Shown: in pieces, positions 44,990 to 56,599 of the stretch
Layout: every line of letters begins with the position of its first letter
How positions within the stretch are numbered: position 1 is the stretch's first letter
Source: Dipteris shenzhenensis
Lineage: Eukaryota > Polypodiophyta > Polypodiopsida > Gleicheniales
Strand: one strand, 5' to 3'
DNA: 64,000 nucleotides
NCBI GenBank assembly: GCA_047967505.1
Contig: CM106540.1
Notes under the pieces: model-generated
The model's database searches: none
Seen by the model: the letters and a program-made list of their open reading frames with translations, nothing else
Told to the model about the DNA's origin: nothing
Made by a program: the position numbers and the translations under genes

Positions 44990-47062
44990 CAAGCAGAGCT
45001 TTGCTGCTACTTTACACACACATTCTGTTCTCCTAAGTCCATGTTGACATAGAGACAACAAACACTGCACATCATCTTCTTTGAATCTTTTCTTTTGTAG
45101 TAAAGGTACCAAGCTATCAAGAGCTAATGACACTCGCACCTTTTCCAGTCTTTTTTGTCCCTTCCCCCCTCGTTCACAACAGGCATTGTGTAACTTTCTC
45201 CATACATCAAACTCATTAGCACGTTTGAGCTTGTCATTCTTCTTCTTTGTAGAAAGGAATTTTAAAGCCTTGACACCACCAAAGCTTGGCTTACAAGGAA
45301 CATTCCATGTTTTTTTAGATATTTTCTCATCTTTTGTAATCTTTACTTGCCCAAAGTGTAGTCCCATATTTGAAAGAACCTTTTCAATTCTTGCAATCAT
45401 CCTCTCACTCTCTTGCTGAGGCTTCAAGTTATATGCATCAATGATGTACAGATGCACCAACCTTTCAATTATTCTCACAATAGCATGAAGCACACAAATG
45501 TGTACTCGCTCAAGAGGAATTTCAAGAATTGGGCTCCATGATGGATCTTTCCCTAGAGCATCCTTATCTGGTGCCTTAGTTTGATCACCTCTACTGCAAG
45601 TTTAGAGGCCCATTGCTTTTGATTCTTTTTACCACCCTTTGCAAGTACTCTCGTTTGCATGCACAGTGGACAAGGATGGCTTGTATTTGCTCCATGTGCC
45701 ACATTAAACACACATTTAATAGTCTTGAGGTGAGCAGCTAGATGCCATTCTACATGGTAGGATCCATAGCCCTCAACTTCAAGTAGCTCACCATTGTTAT
45801 GACATTTGATCACACTTGGGATATCGGTTTGGTAAAAAAACCACTTCAAAATTGAATGTGACTCTTTTGGCACCTGGAAAAAAAACTCAAATGTTATTTT
45901 AAAATATTCTAAGTCTTTTTTCATTATTGCATGAAAATACAAATTTCCATCATACCTCAAAGGCAGCCAACCACCAAATCTCCTTTTCTGTTTGCACACT
46001 GAACTCTCTTGCATCGTCAAGCTCAACTTCAAGGTCCAGTATTCTATTCATCATTGTCAAACTCACTCTTTCTAATTTTTGACCTTTGACCACCTCACTT
46101 TCATCAAGCTTTAGTACAATCTTCAGAGTACCATTGCATTCCTCCATAGGCATATCATAAAACTTCACCATGGCTTGCAGAACTCTTCGAATATCCATCA
46201 CAAAGTTATTATTGACTGTCAATTCCAATTCTTTAGTCTCTCCAGCCTTTGTTTTCAAAGTTAGTGTACTACATACATGCTGGGGCTCACCGACTAAATC
46301 AAGTATGCCCAAATTGAGTGCATGCCTAGCCTTATCAACTTCAATTGGTTTAGGAAGCAGGGCTTTATCTTTTGCTCCCACAAAAAGACATGATGTTTTT
46401 AAGCTCTTAAATATAAGCTGATATGCCCTTGTACTTATCCTTGCAGTATCACAAACTCCCTGTGCACTAGTTGCATTGAAATGCTCCACAACTTTGTTCA
46501 TTGACTCAGATGTTATCTCTGATTTTAGACTTGTGAATTTTCGATGTTGTATAAGAGACTCCAACATTTTTTTTGTTAACACTTCACCCATAGCACCATA
46601 GTGTTCATCATGGATAGACATGAGTTCTGAAACACTCCTACAAGCTCTCACTCAATGCTTCCAGTGACCACTTTTCTTGGATATTTCATCCATTGGATGC
46701 AATTTTCTCTTACGTAGTCTTGGACCCATTGGAGTATCCTTCATGAACGATAATGTTTTTTCTAACTTCTTGATCTCATCCTTCAAAGCTGTGTTTTGCA
46801 TCTGTAAGTGAATTGCATTTATAGTGCTCTCTCCCAATTGAGCATCTAATGTTTGAACCTTTACCTGTAATTCTTGATTTTTCTTCTCTATGCCATCATA
46901 TGCAGACATTTGAACACTTGTAGCGTGCATAGATGATACCAAATGTTGATTCCAAGCCTCCAACATTGCGATCCTTTTGTCTCTTTCATTAAGCAAAGAT
47001 TGATATTGGCTGTGAAGGCTACTTGCTCCATGACCAATCAACCTTCGACAATATCCTAACAA
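44990..47062 (-). pseudogene. decayed transposase-like gene with an intron (family unknown)
   Basis: From 47062 downwards one frame runs to 45956 with a single in-frame TGA at 46652-46654. Its first ~135 codons are a predicted coiled coil (NERDKRIAMLEAW...), and the next part is globular. An 82-bp intron with good borders (GAG|gtatga ... ttttccag|GTG) occupies 45874-45955. The following exon contains YHVEWHLAAHLKTIKCVF and SHPCPLCMQTR. That Cys-pair/helix layout recalls some eukaryotic transposon-encoded proteins, but I cannot name the family. A frameshift near 45590 leads into a last frame (LERVHICVLHAIVRIIERLV, then a Lys-rich segment) that runs into the MITE. It is expressed nowhere that I can judge. 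It could be a host gene, but the unit looks mobile-element-derived. Confidence 0.5.
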
Positions 47063-48480
47063 ACCATTCTCACCAATAGTAAGAGTGTATCTTTTAAAAC
47101 AAAAAAATATTTCTCTCTCTTTAAATCATGTATTAAAAGAAAACAACAAAATTACCAAAACAAACTACAAATTAACTGCTTCTTCAAAGTTGCATCATAA
47201 AATCTCATTATTTTCATTGTCTTGCATTGTTCTAAAGGTTTTCTCACCTGAATCCCCATGCAAGGTGCTCTGATAGACCCTGATTTGAGTTGAAAACTAA
47301 AAACCACATGAATGAATAGTACCTGATTCTTGGAGCAAGGTTCTTTGAAAGAAAAATGTGATCAAACTTGTCCCTCCTAGTGGTTCCAAATGTGAACTTC
47401 CAGGATTAATGAAGTTGATGGTTCTTGCTTCAAAACAAAATATATGCTCCCAAACATCTCAAAATCTATTTCAAGCAATATTCTGTAGAAACCATGAAAT
47501 AAAACAAAACAACATCACTACACAAAATGAACTACGAACTAACTGTCTCTTCAAAGTTACATCATTAAAAAACAAATCTCTTCATAATCACTGTGTTGCA
47601 TTGTTCTAAAGATTATCTCACCTGAACCTCCATACAAGTTGTCTAGATGAATCCCAAACCTTCACAAATGGTTTGAAATTATGCACCCTTAGAGATTGCA
47701 GCAGGGAAAGTAACTAGAATTGAGAGATGGGCAAAAGAAAGATTGATTCTCATGCATCAGCAACTACAATGCCTGAAAGTCAATCTTCTTTGATCCTTTC
47801 TCAAAGAATCTCATCCAGTAGCTCCTTCTAAGCTCCAAACACCTTGCATCATTCATGGCTCGCTTAGAACATTGATTGCCTTGTCTTCCTGAATGAAATT
47901 ATTTTAGATCATGGGAGAATCTCAGATGAGAGAGGAAGTGGCGAGATTTGAAGGAGAAGCGCCCAAGATAGAGAAAGAAGAATTCATTCAAAAATCTTGA
48001 ACGTTTTGAAAGAATGAGAGTGAAATGGGAGGGAAATGCAGGTAGAGAAGAGAAGTGACGAGATTTTGGCATGAGAGTCCATCCCATGAGAGGGAGAATA
48101 GAGAAAGGAGCTTCCCGCTCGAGCTAGCAGGAAATTTGAAAAGAGGGCTAGAGCAAAGAAAAATTTGAAATAGTGCTCAGAAATGAGGGGGAAGTAAGAG
48201 GAATCAGAGAGAATGAAAGGAGTGTGGTAGTTGGATGGGAGGATTTGGTTTTAGGTCAAATGGTTCAAGTTTGGTTACAGTTAAAAAACGTGATGGGAGA
48301 GTTAAGGCAGCAAGTGGGTGCTCCACCTCATTGTTTGGGCCATTGAATAAAGAAATAGAGAAGTCAAGCCACTTCCAATATTCTATTGCCCTCCACCAGC
48401 CAATATTATATTGGGTTTTATTCACCTTATTCTTCCATGTCACCAACCCAAGGGCTCCCTTATAGGGCCCTTTTTTAGTC
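47063..48480. repeat. upstream region with a ~365-bp-spaced duplication
   Basis: The segment at about 47140-47275 (aaactacaaattaactgctt...cattgttctaaaggttttct then cacctgaat) recurs diverged at about 47505-47635. Both copies end in tctcacctga, which on the minus strand is a CAG|GTGAG-like splice donor, so they could be duplicated 5' UTR exons of the minus-strand gene. At 47930-48070 a motif gagaagtg(g/a)cgagatttt occurs twice. No convincing CDS. Confidence 0.5.
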
Positions 48481-48548
48481 CAAGTTTTTTGTAATGTACC
48501 CTACCCGCCAGGACTCTCTCTCGCTCTCTCTCTCTCTCCCTCCCTCCC

Positions 48549-48584
<36 letters not shown>

Positions 48585-48600
48585 CCCCCCCCCTTAATAT
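48481..48600. repeat. (CT)n microsatellite
   Basis: ctctctcgctctctctctctc-type sequence with interspersed ccctccc, ending in a C run at ~48583-48592. Low complexity only. Confidence 0.9.
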
Positions 48601-51600
48601 TTTTAGCATGGCCATGGACACAAATGTCCCCCAATCTCTCTCCCCCTCTCTCTCAATCTCCAGCAGCATGAAATTTCTAACAGTGGCATTTGAGCATCTA
48701 ACGTGCATGAGATCAGCTATATTGAGCTCCGTGTTTCTCCTACAAACAGACTCCACCCTATTGCAGCTTATTTCGAGCCTTGGGTGGTCAATGCGATGTT
48801 CTAGGCTTGGAAGCTAAGATGTAGTGCAAGTGCCATGTGACGCTCTTACTATTGCTGCTGCTATTTTGTGGTAGATGGTCAATGTTGCTTGGGTGTCAAG
48901 GTGCTCTACCTCAAGCAGCCATAGGATGCATTGATAGGAACTAGTGCTTTGTTAGCTGTAAAATGCTTTGTTGCACGATCCATAGTCTATGTTAAAGAGG
49001 GCATTTATGATGAATTTGTGGAGAGATCCAAAGCTCGAGTGGTGGGGAATTTGTTTCAGGCAAGAGTAGACATGGCTCACAAATGAGAAGAAAAGGATGA
49101 ATGAAAATATGTAGACATGAGAAAAAGAAAAGAGTAGAAATGGCTTAGAGAAGTGAGCCAAGTTAATGTATGGAGGAAAACATCCTCGAAGCAAGGGACT
49201 ATTTATTGAACCCACAATATTCTATGATATCAAGGTACTAACCCGAGAAATTCCATTAATAGTCGAAGGGTTGAAGGAATGGAACTTCTCCCCATCTGCA
49301 TAGAAAATGAGTTTCACTCAGGGGTTTTTATTGGTGGGTTAGTGCATAATGGCCATTGCATCATCATATGAAGATTTCACAAGAAGAGATCTTTGGACCA
49401 ATGATAGCCATCATGAAGTTCAATAAGGCAGTAAAGAGAGAATGATGGTAAAGGTTCTTAGGGGAATGCAACATCCAGACCTAAGGGGCTACAACTATTT
49501 ATATAAAGAGGTATCTTTTGGTAGTCAAGAGAAAGAAGCATGTCTTTGCTTTTAGGAGATAATTATGTTTCCCTCAATGCCATGGCCCCATCTTCACCCA
49601 CCATTAGGATATATTGCTCTTTGTTGCTACTTCTTTTTCCTCTCACCCTCCTTGAATGAGGGCTAGAATTATGAGCTGATGTTGTTGCTAAATCAGTGTG
49701 ATGAAAAGCCTATGGTATGGATGCAAAAGCAAATACATTCCTAAGAGAATTTGCCCACTTTTGACCCCCCCAAGCTTCAAGAAGTAGGCTGATATTCACT
49801 TTTCCTTTTGTCACATCAGAGAGCTAGCTTAACAACCCTATCTCGCTACTATAGTGCATGAGACTCACAACATATTTATACTTGACGAGCTAGCTGTGGG
49901 GATCCTCATCCCATTGCGAATGGTGAACAAGAGCCTCCTACTGAGCCCACCACTTATGAAACACAACATCCTTTTGAGTCGACTATCAATGGGAACTAAG
50001 AGAGGGTTCTATAGGAGTCCACAGGTGGAGGTCCACATTGGTCAAAGGAGGCCATTTGTCAAAGTCCCTTGGGCTTCTAGAGAAGAATGTCTTGGAATAT
50101 CAAACATAGGTGAGGATATGCTACTATAAATTACATCTAAATGTTTTATCCAAGTTGTCAGATCCTGAAGGATCCACATGGTAGTACAACATGTAATGCA
50201 TTGAAGCCACAATGATATTTTCTAAGGATCTTGAAACTTTGGTTCTTTGTACGATTCTCTTATGGAGGAAGAGGAGGAACATGGTAATCCCAACCATCTT
50301 TAGCTTAGGCACCTCCCTCTTCAACAAGAAAAGAACAATAAGATTGGTGTAGTAGTTGATTTTGACGAGCAACCTAAGCGACAATGTTTTTTGAACAGCA
50401 AGAGTGCACTATTTTTATGTTGACTATGGTGGTTCATGAGCAAGGCATGGCACAATTTCTGTGGCAGTAAAGTCAACCAAATGACAAGCTAAATGGTAGC
50501 TAATTGATCGGGAACACAAGCACATCTTTTGTTGGTGGATCATGATGAATAGGTATGGCAACAATACAAGCAAACAGTGACACAAACATTGGCAATGCAA
50601 ATTAGGGGCAGCACGAAGGTGACAAGCATCATGATAGAGATTAGCGTGAGCATCGGTTGTGAGCAGGCCATCGGGGAAAAACTATGAGCGATTCGTAGAT
50701 TTGCCATTGTGATTTCGTCGTTCCTACGTCGCAATCCATCAATAATTTTTTTTCCTTGAGTTCGTAAAAGATGTTCTTACTAAGATTTTGAGGAATTTTC
50801 CTTACACCTTGCATTTGAAATATAAGCAAGAACCCCAAGAGAGCATTGCGACAAATGTTCTTCTCTACAACCTCGAGTAGTAGTGAACAATTCAGCCCTC
50901 ATGGGCACTATTGCAAGTGCATGTGTACCCTTCCTTTTATAGTTTCTTGATTTTGAGGAGAAATTTCAACCAAGAATCCTTCCTATAAACATGGATATAT
51001 GCTTGCATTGTGTTTAGGTCCTCCAAATATCGATGAACTTGAACACGACTACTGATGGGTCACAGAGTTCTCTAATTTTTTGCTAGATGTCTTTGGAGAA
51101 GCTAGAGATTGAGTGCAATTACTAACATTCCCTTGAATGGATGCCATGCAAGAGGTGGAATGGCGATCAACTTGCATGTCATGAACAACTTAAGCACAAC
51201 AATTTTTGCCAATTACTGGGTGTCCAACGTGGTAGGAGTGTGCAAGGTGCTAGGACCTAGATGGGCATGGAATATGGGTGTGACCAAGCTAGAGAGTGAA
51301 ACACCTATCTGATACTAAGCTTAAATTTTTGATTGGAGGCTGGACAAATATTGTAATCAAAGAAAGGAAGAGCAAGCATGTGGCGGAGTAGGACGGGTAA
51401 GAGTATTGGGAAGGGGGAGGGGAGTTGGCAAGGGGGGCAAGGGGCACAGTGAGCCTAAATTTGAGTTTTTTTTTTTTCCAAGAAAATTTTGAGTTTTTTG
51501 TATGTGTATGTCTCCTAAGCTTGAGTTGTTATGTGTGTATGCATGCATACTATGTGGGGCGAGTAAACGGAGCATAGAGCCAAGTGAAATGATGTCTTTA

Positions 51601-51711
51601 GTGGAGCGGGTCTTGACATTTTTTTAGATCAAAGACATTTGAAGATCTGACATTGAGACCTAGCGGAGTGGGTCTCCGTCTATGACGGGTCATGTTACTC
51701 GTTCTCATAAT
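48601..51711. other. unassigned 3.1-kb stretch
   Basis: No frame longer than ~95 codons with any family resemblance on either strand, and no terminal repeats found. Small features are a T9 run near 51465 and an aattttgagttttt doublet near 51450-51495. Parts (49850-50120, 51100-51300) have a coding-like texture but broken frames, and may be old element debris I cannot identify. Confidence 0.4.
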
Positions 51712-51895
51712 CCTTCAAGGAGCACGTGTGCATGTGTGCCGAGGTCCGTTTGAAAAGACGATCGTAGCTAGAGGGACGGAGGATGTGAAATTGTTGGGCG
51801 AGGTCATCGTCATCTCGGGGGATGAGAACTTAGTGCCCATGGGCCCTGCTCATTCTTCACTGGCCCTTGTTCATCTCTTCCCACCAAGATCCCAT
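51712..51895 (-). pseudogene. 3' end fragment of a PLA1-I-type lipase (diverged copy)
   Basis: On the minus strand this resembles the last ~60 codons and 3' flank of the intact lipase at 52918. The live gene reads WWQDMNKGVVKNAQGQWVLV then PRDDDDLPQQ; here one sees MNKG, then frameshifted remains of the NAQGQW block, then IPRDDDDLAQQ. The plus strand shows the same: gtcatctcgggggatgagaa here, gtcgtctcgggggacgagaa at 52967. It lies ~1.1 kb from the live gene, in the same orientation. Confidence 0.8.
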
Positions 51896-52917
51896 ACACT
51901 TTTGAAGATAATCATACCTTTACTACATAGACTCCAAACATGTTTAGCTAGCACCACTAAAGGTTTAAATTGTCCTATGTAAGCTGACTCTATCAGCCAT
52001 GTTGACCGTCCCAATGATGCATCACCCTTCAGTGTGCTGCTCCCAACCCATGAGACTCAACTCACATAGGCTTCCACAACTTGACCAATTTTGAGAATAA
52101 TCCGACTCTGAAACCTTGATTTCGTACTCACATAGTATCAAATCCTTTAAGGCACAATGACTCCCCATAGCCCATTCCAACATATCCAAAACCTTGCTAT
52201 AATCACCCATGGTTGATCACAATATAATTTGAGCAGATAGCATGTCATTGCCCTCTCCATATAAAGCCTCTGATCAATTTATCTATTTCTTCAAACCAAT
52301 CTCCAAAAGGGAAAAGCAGACATAACATCATTGAGAATGATGTTTAGCAATAACAACTCTACCTGTAACTCAAGATTAGGGTTGGCTTCACACTTACGAA
52401 ATATTTTGTCTGTGATGCTACGACTTGAGCGCTCTTGTTGGTTTTGAACCGTCTTCTTTAACTACAACTTTTCTTTTTAACGATCTTTGGGCTTGACTAT
52501 TTAGTTTGTATAGGGGAAAAAAAACAAAAATACAAAAAATTATATACATTGAAAAGAACTCCAATTTAAATGCCACATCTTTAGTGATGTTATGAAAAGC
52601 TCATGTAATACAGTGAAGGGCCCACTACCACTCGCTTGAGTTTTTAATGTGAGACAAGCAAAAAGAGTCTTTAAAACAAAAAAAAAAAGAAAACAAAGCA
52701 TCCAACAAGCATTGTGACATGTGCGATTAGATTACAATACCACCACTTAGAGGGTAGTCTTTAAAAAGGATAAGGCACAAGGTGCGCGCTTCCTTTTTTT
52801 TATTGCATAGCTGCTTCAGAAGAAAAGCCAGAAAAAAGAGCCAACTACTTAGTAGTTCTTGAGAAAGAGACTGCGCGTGTGGGCGCAATTCGAGGTCTGT
52901 TTGAAACGCGGTGTAAG
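51896..52917. other. spacer downstream of the lipase
   Basis: AT-rich, with poly-A stretches near 52510 and 52675. It contains the 3' UTR of the lipase at its right end; an AATAAA-like signal is not obvious. No gene seen. Confidence 0.5.
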
Positions 52918-54585
52918 CTAGACGGAAGGGGGAGGGTACGGGGGCTGCTGGGGCAGGTCGTCGTCGTCTCGGGGGACGAGAACCCACTGGCCCTGCGCAT
53001 TCTTGACGACGCCCTTGTTCATGTCTTGCCACCAGAACGGGGGGATGAAAGCTTGCGGGAGGAGGAAGTTGGAAGATTTGTTGACGAGGGCGGGGCTACG
53101 GGAGGTGACGGAGAAGAAGGCGAGGTTGGGGCCATGGAAGCCGTCGAGGAGGTGGAGGTGAGCCTCGAGGTTATGGTGGCTGCCGGGGTCTCGGGTGCGG
53201 CGAAGCAGGGGCGAAGCCTGGGCATCGAGGCGGAGCTGCTCCCCGACGTGGTGGTACGCGCCCACGTAGTCATCCACAAGGCGGCGCAGCCACCCTTTCA
53301 CCGCCGCCACCCTCCCTTCGTTCAGCACCACCCCTGGCACCTTCGGAACTCCGTCACGCACGTTCACCACCCTCAACACCCGCACCCCCAGCCCCTCCAC
53401 CCTCTCCTTGAACGCCCTGTTCCCCACCCTCGGTGCCGAAAACGAGAACACCGTCACCGCCACCCTCCCCTTCGCCGCCACCCTCCCCTTCGCCACCTCC
53501 ACCCCCACATCATACCCGCACAACAACGCCAACGCCCCCCCCAAACTATGCCCCGTCACCGTCACGCTCACCTCCTCCCCCTCATACTCCCTCAGTAGCC
53601 TCCTCACCTCGCCCATCACTTGCTCCCTCGCACTCTCCTTGTTGAACCTCGACCTCGCCTTGCTCGATACGTACAGACTCCTGAACCCCTCCTCCACCTT
53701 CACCTCATCCCTCCCATCCTCCAACCCCGCTGGCTTCAGCACCCCCTTGAAATCGTCCACCCACTCCGTCGCCGTCACCGTGCCCCTCCACGCCACCACT
53801 ATGTCTCGCCTCCCCAGCCTCTCGATCTCTTTCTTGTCCGTGCTGACTGCAACGTAGCCGATCCAGTTGGAATCCCCGCTCCAACGGACTTCTTCCCTCT
53901 CAGACTTCCGAAAGAACTTGGGTAAATCTATGTTCGAGGTAGCGTAGAGATACTTCGTCACCTCGTAGCCGCAGTCGCCCTTGTCCATCTTTTCCAGAAG
54001 CTTTTTCCTGTTATATTTGCAACTGCCACAATAGATCGAATGCTTGTCAAAGTCGAATGAGTCGTAGCAGATTTGTGCAAACTCCCCATACCTTATGAGC
54101 TCCAATCTGAGGTTCGAATTTATTGGGTGCTCCAACATGCCCTCCCAATTATCTTCCCCCTGGATCTTTCTCCATACTTTGGAAAGAACAGCTCCCTCGT
54201 CTGCATGGTCTGCCTCGCCAGGAAGTCGTATCTTTTCTTCCGAGTCTTCTTTTGTACTGTCCAAGGATGGCTCCTCAAAGTTTGAAGCCTTCACCTTCTC
54301 TGCAACCTCGTTGGCTATGGGAATGCTCAACGATAAGTCGGACACGGCTGTATCCGGCACTGCCGAGCTCGAAGCCACTCTCGATGTTCCTTCCACTTGC
54401 CTTGCTTTGGGTAAATTGGGCTCTTGGAGCGAGCTGCACAAGGCGATTGATCTCGACACAAGGTGGATCGACGGATCGTTCCATACACGCATCCGAGGCT
54501 TGATGAATGGAAAAGTCACGTTGTGGGGATTGCCAAACGCTGCGAGCTGCTTGTGGGAAAGCTGAGAGAGCATGGCTATTGCCAT
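52918..54585 (-). CDS. phospholipase A1-I gamma-type lipase, chloroplast-targeted
   Basis: A single exon of 555 codons from the ATG at 54585 (a second ATG four codons on, at 54573, is an alternative start), ending in TAG. It belongs to the plant DAD1-like class-I PLA1 family, which removes the sn-1 acyl chain from phospho- and galactolipids in plastids. The first ~130 residues are transit-peptide and low-complexity linker. The family body starts at VWRKIQGEDNWEGML and holds the family signature RLELIRYGEFAQICYDSF (shown in part), CGSCKY, YATSNIDLP and DIVVAWRGT. The catalytic triad is Ser347 in GHSLGG, Asp411 in VNVRDGVPKVPG and His471 in HHNLEAHLHLLDG. The length is typical. The 3' two-thirds are much more GC-rich than the surroundings. 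An 18-bp tandem duplication near 53456-53491 gives a repeated AKGRVA. The gene looks intact. Confidence 0.95.
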   Translation of the reverse strand: MAIAMLSQLSHKQLAAFGNPHNVTFPFIKPRMRVWNDPSIHLVSRSIALCSSLQEPNLPKARQVEGTSRVASSSAVPDTAVSDLSLSIPIANEVAEKVKASNFEEPSLDSTKEDSEEKIRLPGEADHADEGAVLSKVWRKIQGEDNWEGMLEHPINSNLRLELIRYGEFAQICYDSFDFDKHSIYCGSCKYNRKKLLEKMDKGDCGYEVTKYLYATSNIDLPKFFRKSEREEVRWSGDSNWIGYVAVSTDKKEIERLGRRDIVVAWRGTVTATEWVDDFKGVLKPAGLEDGRDEVKVEEGFRSLYVSSKARSRFNKESAREQVMGEVRRLLREYEGEEVSVTVTGHSLGGALALLCGYDVGVEVAKGRVAAKGRVAVTVFSFSAPRVGNRAFKERVEGLGVRVLRVVNVRDGVPKVPGVVLNEGRVAAVKGWLRRLVDDYVGAYHHVGEQLRLDAQASPLLRRTRDPGSHHNLEAHLHLLDGFHGPNLAFFSVTSRSPALVNKSSNFLLPQAFIPPFWWQDMNKGVVKNAQGQWVLVPRDDDDLPQQPPYPPPSV

Positions 54586-54631
54586 TGGCAGCGCTAAACA
54601 CAGCAAACAGTGTGCTGCAAATACAGAACAC

Positions 54632-54952
54632 TTGGTAGAACAGGCGTTACAGAGTTACAAAGAGCATTGCTTTACAGGCGCTGCGAATGCCGAAAACCCG
54701 AGCACAAAGACCTTCTTTAGTGCAGCTGGCAGAATTACTCGCAAGGCTTCTCGTATGTGGTTTGCTCAACAAAAGTATAAAATCATTATGCGCACATTAT
54801 GAGCACGGTAGTGATATGAGAGAGACACATTTTTCCCTATCAATCAATTCCAATTAGCCAGCTTTGAGATCTCAAAACACACACTAAATTACTAACGAGG
54901 ACGTTCGTGGGTGCGCACTTACTAAAATCATTAGAGCTTGTTCACGTGGGAC
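54632..54952 (-). promoter_or_regulatory. upstream (5' flanking) region of the lipase gene
   Basis: About 320 bp immediately upstream of the lipase are preserved in a second copy at 60951-61558. I do not see a canonical TATA box on the minus strand. The segment ctcgcaaggcttc at ~54748 is the uninterrupted version of the site where a MITE sits in the other copy. Function as promoter is inferred from position only. Confidence 0.55.
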
Positions 54953-55788
54953 AAACCAGCTGTCCTTTCGCATACATATGGAGAGGCCTAAGTAAAGCGA
55001 TGGCGTTTGAGAAAGCTCATTTTTTAAGGGATTGGTGCCAAGTGGAGCCACATCAACCCTTCAAATCCTCCCTCCCTCTCTCTTTCTCCCTCTCTCATTG
55101 CTAATTTCTTCGGATTCTTCCCTTTAAATCCTCTCTCTCTTTCTCCCTCTCTCCTTGTCTCCCCCCCTCTCTCTCTCTACTTTCTGTTGCACAGTCAATT
55201 CGTCTTCTTTTTCGATCTCGAGCAGGCCTTATGAATGATATTCATCTTGTTTCTTGAGCCGCTACTCCTACAGGAAAAATTAGGTTTTCCCTCCAAAACC
55301 TGCAAGTGTGAACTCAAACTACACTCACCTAATTTGCAATCACCCCTTTCTGCGTGAACAAGCTCTTAGGATGAGGACGGTTTTTCTCGATTTTTGATTT
55401 GTAGTTTTCTTATGTGATCGAGTGGTATTGCAATCCAGTGGGCATGTTAGATGTGACGGCTCCTAATTTTAAATCTTTTGCCCACATGTTAATGTTTATT
55501 GTTTGAATATCTTTTGATAGTCTCAAGACTCCCTTGAAAAGTGGAAGCAAAGGCTTATTTGAAGAGGACGTTCTAACTTCCTTTTACTGTTAGAAGTCCA
55601 GCGCTCTATACTACATACATAATACTATGTGTCTTTTTCTCGTGCTTGGATTTTTGACAATGGAGAAAAGCATGGGAGTGCCCACCCACATTGCTATGGA
55701 AACACCTTACAATTATTAAAGTACATTTCCATGCTAGCACATAGCTTACTATTATACTTGAATTCTTGTGCCACAACTTATAGTTATT
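54953..55788. other. unassigned spacer
   Basis: A CT-rich stretch (ctctctttctccctctctc) is doubled near 55075 and 55135. A ~80-bp piece at about 55690-55760 (cattgctatggaaacacctt ... catttccatgctagca) recurs at about 57125-57195. No gene seen. Confidence 0.5.
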
Positions 55789-55862
55789 GAGAGGAGAGAG
55801 AGAGAGAGAGAGAGATGCAAGTTAAGCCTCGGGCAGAACACACACACACACACACACACACA

Positions 55863-55903
<41 letters not shown>

Positions 55904-55982
55904 GTACAGCCTTGGGCAGAACAAACACACACACACACACACACACACACAAAGAGAGAGAGAGAGAGAGAGAGAGAGACGC
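55789..55982. repeat. compound (GA)n/(CA)n microsatellite in two tandem units
   Basis: The order (GA)n - gatgcaagtt-agcctcgggcagaaca - (CA)n - aa - (GA)n is repeated a second time with near-identical linker sequence (gatgcaagtacagccttggg), ending in (GA)n at 55980. The unit is about 105 bp. Confidence 0.9.
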
Positions 55983-56328
55983 ATTCCAGTTTCTTACCCT
56001 TGTCATAACCAACTTGCACTCTATGTTATGTGTTACTTTACATGATATAAGTTAGTTAGAATTTAAAGTGAAATTCTTCTCCAACATAAACACTTGCCCA
56101 AATGTCATCTAGGCCAGCTTTTTGTGCTTGTACCCACAAGAGGATATCGTTTTTGCCAAGCCTAAGGGTGGCCATCCAACATATGAATAGACGAAAAGAA
56201 TCCCTTGCAAAGCCACTAGATTATGTGTCCACAAAATGATGAATTGAGGCTGAAGGTAGTGCAGGACATTGCAACATTGCATAATCTAGCAGAGGAGAAA
56301 GGCATGGCATGATTGCCACATTCAAAAT

Positions 56329-56599
56329 CCAGGGGGGCCACTAAGAAATATGTAAGATAGCACGTGCGATCAATGGAAGGGGTTATATATTTTTATGGAG
56401 TTACATAAAATATACATACATAAGGGGTTTTTTCATTCAAAAAGTGAAAATTTCCATACATAAGGGATGCTTTCATTATTACAAAAATTACAGAAGGGGT
56501 GTATATAGATAGGTTATAAAAATATGTAAGTAGGGGGTTTTTTCAATACACCTTGATCGCATGTGCTATATGTGGTTTTAACATAGTTGCTCCCCCGGG
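56329..56599. mobile_element. MITE family 3 (~271 bp)
   Basis: Ends in CCAGGGGGGCCACTA on the left and TAGTTGCTCCCCCGGG on the right, an imperfect terminal inverted repeat. Subterminal motifs gatagcacgtgcgatcaa and, inverted, atagcacatgcgatcaa mirror the CACGTG..TCAA pattern of families 1 and 2. Internal copies of cataagggg resemble the cttatgta blocks of family 1. The flanking 8-bp duplication is eroded (ttcaaaat / atcaagaa). No coding capacity. Confidence 0.75.

Noticed and set aside
52022-52210. 62-codon minus-strand ORF downstream of the lipase
   Set aside because: Short, with no family resemblance, and lying between the lipase and its 3' relic; nothing supports it as a gene.
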